From Mycolicibacterium neworleansense (lineage in GTDB: Bacteria > Actinomycetota > Actinomycetes > Mycobacteriales > Mycobacteriaceae), in NCBI RefSeq assembly GCF_001245615.1, contig NZ_CWKH01000002.1:434001-498000 (forward strand): 64,000 nucleotides of DNA. The letters run 5' to 3'. How positions within the stretch are numbered: the first letter of the stretch is position 1; every line of letters begins with the position of its first letter. The notes beneath the pieces were generated by a model. That model did not search any database, was not told where the DNA came from, and was given only the letters and a program-made list of their open reading frames with translations. Shown one piece after another: positions 59,902 through 64,000 of this stretch. A program made the translations under genes and the position numbers.

Positions 59902-60966
59902 GTGTCACAAACTTCTCCATACCGGGTTGTCCAGTGGACGACAGGAAACGTCGGAAAGAGTTCGGTGGCGGCCATCGCCCGCAACCCAACCCTGGAACTG
60001 GTCGGCTGCTACGCGTGGTCGCCGGACAAGGCGGGCAAGGACGTCGGAGAGCTCGTCGGCATCGAGCCCCTCGGGATCGCCGCCACCAATGACGTGCAGG
60101 CGCTCCTGGCCCTCAAACCGGACGTCGTGGTGTACAACCCGATGTGGATCGACGTCGACGAGCTCGTCGAAATCCTTTCCGCCGGAGTCAACGTCGTCGC
60201 GACCGCTTCCTTCATCACCGGACACAACCAGGGCGAGGGCCGGGACCGGATCGCCGAGGCCTGCCGCAAGGGCGGCTCGACCATGTTCGGTTCCGGCATC
60301 AGCCCGGGCTATGTCAACCAGCTGGCGGTCGTGGCGGCCGGCATCTGCGACCGGGTCGACAAGGTCACCGTCAACGAGGCCGCCGACACCACGTTCTACG
60401 ATTCGCCGGAGACCGAGAAGCCGGTCGGGTTCGGTCTGCCCATCGACCACCCTGATCTCCCGGCGATGACCGCCCACGGCACCGGAGTCTTCGGCGAGGC
60501 GGTGCGGATGATCGGCGACGCGCTCGGCATCGAGTTCGACGAGGTCCGCTGCGATGCCGAATATGCCCAGACCACCGAAGATCTCGACCTCGGGTCGTGG
60601 ACGATTCCCGCCGGCGGTGTGGCGGGCGTGTTCGTCAGCTGGAAAGGCATCGTCGGGGATACCACCCGCGTCGAGCTCACTCTGCGGTGGCGTAAAGGTC
60701 AGACGCTGCAACCGGATTGGCAGATCGATCAGGATGGCTGGGTGATCGAGGTGGCCGGCCGGCCGACGGTGACGATGAAGGTCGGCTTCCTGCCGCCACC
60801 GGACTTCGAGGCCACGACGCTGGAGGAGTTCATGGTGCTCGGCCACATCATGACCGCCACTCCCCCGATCAACGCGATCCCCGCGGTGGTCAACGCCGCA
60901 CCCGGCATCGTCACGTACAACGATCTCCCGCTCATCCTGCCGCGCGGAGTCGTGCCGATGGGCTAG
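59902..60966 (+). CDS. Dihydrodipicolinate-reductase-like NAD(P)-dependent dehydrogenase
   Basis: A 354-residue protein of the group annotated as dihydrodipicolinate reductase or amine-dehydrogenase-like in mycobacteria. The cofactor motif is VVQWTTGNVGKSSVAAI near the N-terminus, and ATASFITGHNQGEGRDRI and GSGISPGYVNQL follow. It is longer than true DapB (about 245-270 residues), so it probably acts on a different amine or keto substrate. GTG 59902 follows GAAAGGGAG. It diverges from the TetR regulator and may respond to it. Confidence 0.82.
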   Translation: MSQTSPYRVVQWTTGNVGKSSVAAIARNPTLELVGCYAWSPDKAGKDVGELVGIEPLGIAATNDVQALLALKPDVVVYNPMWIDVDELVEILSAGVNVVATASFITGHNQGEGRDRIAEACRKGGSTMFGSGISPGYVNQLAVVAAGICDRVDKVTVNEAADTTFYDSPETEKPVGFGLPIDHPDLPAMTAHGTGVFGEAVRMIGDALGIEFDEVRCDAEYAQTTEDLDLGSWTIPAGGVAGVFVSWKGIVGDTTRVELTLRWRKGQTLQPDWQIDQDGWVIEVAGRPTVTMKVGFLPPPDFEATTLEEFMVLGHIMTATPPINAIPAVVNAAPGIVTYNDLPLILPRGVVPMG

Positions 60967-61169
60967 AGCGGACGGCAGATCAGCCCCACCGCCGAGCACT
61001 GGACGGGCGCCCGGCCGTCACGGCCATCGTCGGCCGACACAGTGTAATGACCGGCCGCATTTCGCTGACACTTTGCAACCACTGCAGGCATGCGTCACGC
61101 CACAGGATTGGTCCAGCCGTCGACCGCAACCGACGGCATCGATCAACGACGATTGAGGGGACCCGGACC

Positions 61170-64000
61170 GTGGACTCGTTGCGCGCCAACCTAATTGCGC
61201 CCGAAATGTTGGATCAGCAGGCTGGGGTTGTGGTACCCGGCCGGCTCCTTGAGGCCAAGGCGCTCAACGATCTGATGGGTGATGCCGTCGCGGTGAACCT
61301 CAACTGGGTCGGCACTGCGGACGGCCGGCTGAACTTCGCACTCGCCGCGCTCGACCCGGTTCCGTTGCGGCGGATGTTGCCCGCGCTGCAGAGCATGGAC
61401 CTGGAGGTCCTCGAGGAACAGGCCGGCACCTGGACCAGGTCGGACGGGCGGGTCTGCCATGTCTATCACCTGCTGTTGCAGCCCGGTCCCGACGTCATCG
61501 ACGCGTTGGCGCAGCCACAGGGCGACACCGCCGATCGCGTCCGCGAAACCTTCCAAGCGATGTGGGCCGGCCGCGTCGAATCGGACGGATTCAATGCGCT
61601 GCTCCTGCGAGCCGCCCTCAGCTGGCGGCAGGTCACCGTGCTGCGCAGCTACAGCCGGTACCTTCGGCAGCTGCCGTTGCCCTACGGCCAGACCCGCATC
61701 CAACGGGTCTTGCTGGACAACCCGGCGGCCACACGCGCACTGCTGGATCTGTTCGAGGCCCGGTTCGACCGCACCGAGCAACCCGCCGACAGCCCGCACC
61801 GCATCGGCCGCATCGCAGAGGCCGAGCAGCGGGTGGCCGCCGAGATCGATCAGGTGCTGCACATCGACGCCGACCGGATCCTGCGCGCCTACCACAATCT
61901 GATCAACGCCACCGTGCGCACCAACGCGTTCGCGCCTGACGCCCTCACCGTCTGGGCCCCCTATCTGGTCCACAAACTCGACGCTCAGTCCATCGACGAG
62001 CTGCCACAGCCACGTCCGCTCTCCGAGATCTTCGTGTATTCACCGGAATTCGAAGGTCTGCATCTTCGCTTCGGGCTGGTGGCCCGCGGCGGGCTGCGCT
62101 GGTCGGACCGCTATGACGACTACCGCACCGAGGTCCTGGGTCTGGTGAAGGCACAGGCGGTCAAGAACGCGATGATCGTCCCGGTCGGCGCCAAGGGCGT
62201 GTTCGTCGTCAAGGCTCGGCCCGCCGCGGGCCAATCGCCCCGCGTCCAGGGGCTGCGGAGCTACCGACAGTTCATCGCCGCACTGCTCGACGTGGTCGAC
62301 AAGACCGCCCCCTCAAATTCCGACGATCAGCCCCGCTTCGGCGGCGTGGTGTGCCACGACGGACCTGATCCCTATCTGGTGGTGGCCGCGGACAAGGGCA
62401 CCGCGACATTCTCGGATTCGGCCAACGCGGTGGCACTGGACCGCGGCTACTGGATGGGCGACGCCTTCGCCTCCGGTGGTTCGGCCGGCTACGACCACAA
62501 GGCCATGGGCATCACCGCCCGGGGCGCCTGGGTCAGTGGCGATACCCATCTCGCCGAACTCGGAATCGACTCGGCTACAGATGAGTTCACCGCCGTCGGC
62601 GTCGGCGATATGAGCGGGGACGTCTTCGGCAACGGCATGCTGTTGCGCCCCGGCCTGCGACTTGTCGCCGCTTTCGATCACCGGCACATCTTCGTCGACC
62701 CGCAGCCCGACACCACGCCGGCCCGCAAGGAACGCCAACGACTTTTCGAGCTCTCCCAGTCATCGTGGGATGACTACGACCGTTCCGCGATCAGCCCGGG
62801 TGGCGGAGTGTGGCCGCGGACCGCCAAAACCATTCCCACCACCCCACAGATGCGCGCCGCACTCGGCATCGACGACCACGAGACCCGGCTGACTCCCACG
62901 CAATTGATCAGCCATATCCTGCGCGCGCCGGTGGACCTGTTGTTCAACGGCGGAATCGGCACCTATATCAAGGCCTGCGACGAACAGCATTCCGACATCG
63001 CCGACAAGGTGAACGATCCGTTGCGGGTGGATGCCGAGGATGTCCGGGCCCGGGTGATCGTCGAGGGAGGCAACCTCGGACTGTCCCAGCGTGCCCGCAT
63101 CTCCTACGCCCGCCGCGGCGGCTTGGTGAACACCGATGCCATCGACAATGCCGCCGGAGTGGACTGCTCCGACCACGAGGTCAACATCAAGATCCTGCTG
63201 GACTCCGCCGCCCGGTCTGGGCTGATCACCGGAAGCGCACGCAACCGACTTCTGGTCGACATGACCGACGAAGTGGCGCAACTCGTGCTGTCCAACAACC
63301 AGGCGCACAACCGGCTCCTGGGCGATGCCCGATCCAACGCAGCCCAGATGGTGGATGTGCACGCCCGGATGACGGCGGATCTGGAAGCCCGGCGCGGGTT
63401 GCACCGTTCCCGCGAGAACGTGCCCAGCCCAGAGGAATTCGTCGATCTGGCCAAGGACGGCCGCGGCCTCACCGCTCCCCAACTGGCCACATTGATGGCG
63501 CATGTGAAGCTCGACCTCAAGGCCGAGCTGCTCAATGGCGAGATGTTCGACGACCCGTATTTCACCGCGCTGCTGACCCGGTACTTCCCGCCGACGTTGC
63601 GGCGCCGGCTCGGTGAGCCGTTGCCTGAGCATCCGCTGCGCCGGGAGATCATCACCACCTCGATCGTCAACCGCGTGCTGGCCACCTCGGGGCTGACCTT
63701 CGCGTTCCGGCTTTCCGAGGAAACCGGTTCTGCCCCGGCCGATATCGTGCGGGCTCACGCCGTGGTGTCCGAGGTTTTCGATCTCGACACGCTCTGGTCG
63801 GACATCTATGCCGCCGATCTCTCGCCCGCGCTGACGAATGCCCTGATCATCGAGGGCCGTCGTCTTCTCGACCGCGCTGCCCGATGGTTTGTGCTCAACC
63901 GGCCCCAGCCGCTCGAAATCGCCACCGAGATAGCCCGATTCAGCAATCAGCTGGCGATGTTGCGCGGGCAACTCGGATCGATGCTGCGGGGCCAGGAGCG
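61170..64000 (+). CDS. NAD-dependent glutamate dehydrogenase, short form of the large type (3' end outside window)
   Basis: At least 943 codons with no stop run from GTG 61170 to the right edge. The catalytic domain includes GGLRWSDRYDDYRTEVLGLV, KNAMIVPVGAKGVFVVK, LLFNGGIGTYIKA and RVIVEGGNLGLSQRARI. In the 180-kDa mycobacterial enzyme several hundred residues of regulatory ACT-like domains precede this; here only one such part remains (LRRMLPALQSMDLEVLEEQ). The 203 nt before the start hold no further homologous sequence. This fits the L_115 class, of which M. smegmatis is said to have a member (from memory). It deaminates glutamate to 2-oxoglutarate. GAGGGG precedes the start. Confidence 0.88.
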   Translation, partial: MDSLRANLIAPEMLDQQAGVVVPGRLLEAKALNDLMGDAVAVNLNWVGTADGRLNFALAALDPVPLRRMLPALQSMDLEVLEEQAGTWTRSDGRVCHVYHLLLQPGPDVIDALAQPQGDTADRVRETFQAMWAGRVESDGFNALLLRAALSWRQVTVLRSYSRYLRQLPLPYGQTRIQRVLLDNPAATRALLDLFEARFDRTEQPADSPHRIGRIAEAEQRVAAEIDQVLHIDADRILRAYHNLINATVRTNAFAPDALTVWAPYLVHKLDAQSIDELPQPRPLSEIFVYSPEFEGLHLRFGLVARGGLRWSDRYDDYRTEVLGLVKAQAVKNAMIVPVGAKGVFVVKARPAAGQSPRVQGLRSYRQFIAALLDVVDKTAPSNSDDQPRFGGVVCHDGPDPYLVVAADKGTATFSDSANAVALDRGYWMGDAFASGGSAGYDHKAMGITARGAWVSGDTHLAELGIDSATDEFTAVGVGDMSGDVFGNGMLLRPGLRLVAAFDHRHIFVDPQPDTTPARKERQRLFELSQSSWDDYDRSAISPGGGVWPRTAKTIPTTPQMRAALGIDDHETRLTPTQLISHILRAPVDLLFNGGIGTYIKACDEQHSDIADKVNDPLRVDAEDVRARVIVEGGNLGLSQRARISYARRGGLVNTDAIDNAAGVDCSDHEVNIKILLDSAARSGLITGSARNRLLVDMTDEVAQLVLSNNQAHNRLLGDARSNAAQMVDVHARMTADLEARRGLHRSRENVPSPEEFVDLAKDGRGLTAPQLATLMAHVKLDLKAELLNGEMFDDPYFTALLTRYFPPTLRRRLGEPLPEHPLRREIITTSIVNRVLATSGLTFAFRLSEETGSAPADIVRAHAVVSEVFDLDTLWSDIYAADLSPALTNALIIEGRRLLDRAARWFVLNRPQPLEIATEIARFSNQLAMLRGQLGSMLRGQE

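Noticed and set aside
61170..61420. Glutamate dehydrogenase as a decayed pseudogene
   Set aside because: The frame is open to the window edge, has a good ribosome-binding site and intact catalytic motifs; a short class of the enzyme explains it better.
62760..63971. 403-codon open frame on the minus strand
   Set aside because: Antisense to glutamate dehydrogenase, whose plus-strand frame has all catalytic motifs and no stop.
1..64000. CRISPR array, tRNA/rRNA genes, prophage or insertion sequence
   Set aside because: No repeat-spacer pattern, cloverleaf, rRNA block, transposase or integrase was seen.

Overview
The window is high-GC actinobacterial DNA and almost certainly comes from a Mycobacterium/Mycolicibacterium chromosome, probably an environmental or fast-growing species. 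The evidence is two mmpS-mmpL pairs, FadD/FadE fatty-acid genes, a LigD-like polymerase, an MHB-type hemophore-like protein, an F420-type nitroreductase-like protein, many GTG starts and many 4-nt stop/start overlaps. From memory, the left end follows the M. tuberculosis order Rv0276-Rv0275c-Rv0274-Rv0273c-Rv0272c-fadE6(Rv0271c)-fadD2(Rv0270)-Rv0269c in inverted orientation, broken by three inserted blocks. No rRNA, tRNA, CRISPR array or insertion sequence was seen.

Region by region. 1-8.7 kb: a partial MpaB-type (DUF2236) protein, TetR, AraC and a PPM-type methyltransferase, then a VOC protein divergent from a TetR-hydrolase-dehydrogenase-FadE6 run, with a perfect inverted repeat in the divergent gap. 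8.7-13.7 kb: an uptake and degradation block made of a GntR/FCD regulator, a solute-binding lipoprotein, a fused permease-ATPase, a RidA protein and a frameshifted acetamidase. 13.8-20.1 kb: two small exported or membrane proteins, two SDRs, a methyltransferase, FadD2 and a LigD-type polymerase. 20.1-23.7 kb: lutABC for lactate oxidation, a STAS protein, a possible 21-codon ORF and a strong hairpin. 23.7-29.5 kb: an arylsulfatase and DUF1254 lipoprotein opposite an AraC regulator, then two small secreted proteins, one hemophore-like. 29.5-35.5 kb: CaiB-type CoA transferase, an SDR broken by one stop codon, a SnoaL-like protein and a MarR regulator with two related operator-like sites, then a nitroreductase and a long FadE. 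35.5-41.9 kb: gabT-gabD opposite a PucR regulator, a thioesterase and a FadE.

42.0-44.1 kb holds the most interesting cluster. Four overlapping genes encode a sigma-70-like factor, the O6-alkylguanine methyltransferase Ogt, a 2-oxoglutarate/Fe(II) dioxygenase and a stand-alone Ada-type zinc domain. The Ada domain appears to lack the methyl-accepting cysteine. It looks like a sigma-controlled, dismantled version of the alkylation response.

44.1-48.3 kb: an mmpS-mmpL pair and an ECF sigma factor with no anti-sigma gene beside it. 48.6-55.1 kb: a purine-type permease, a DUF808 membrane protein, a cold-shock protein with a classical intrinsic terminator, a DUF5994 protein, a second DUF2236 protein, an HD-domain protein and a GlxA-type regulator. 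55.1-59.8 kb: a tetR-mmpS-mmpL-tetR unit with two palindromes before mmpS. 59.9-64 kb: a dihydrodipicolinate-reductase-like protein and a NAD-dependent glutamate dehydrogenase of the shorter large type, which runs off the right end.

Function names rest on reading the translations and motifs; no database search was run.
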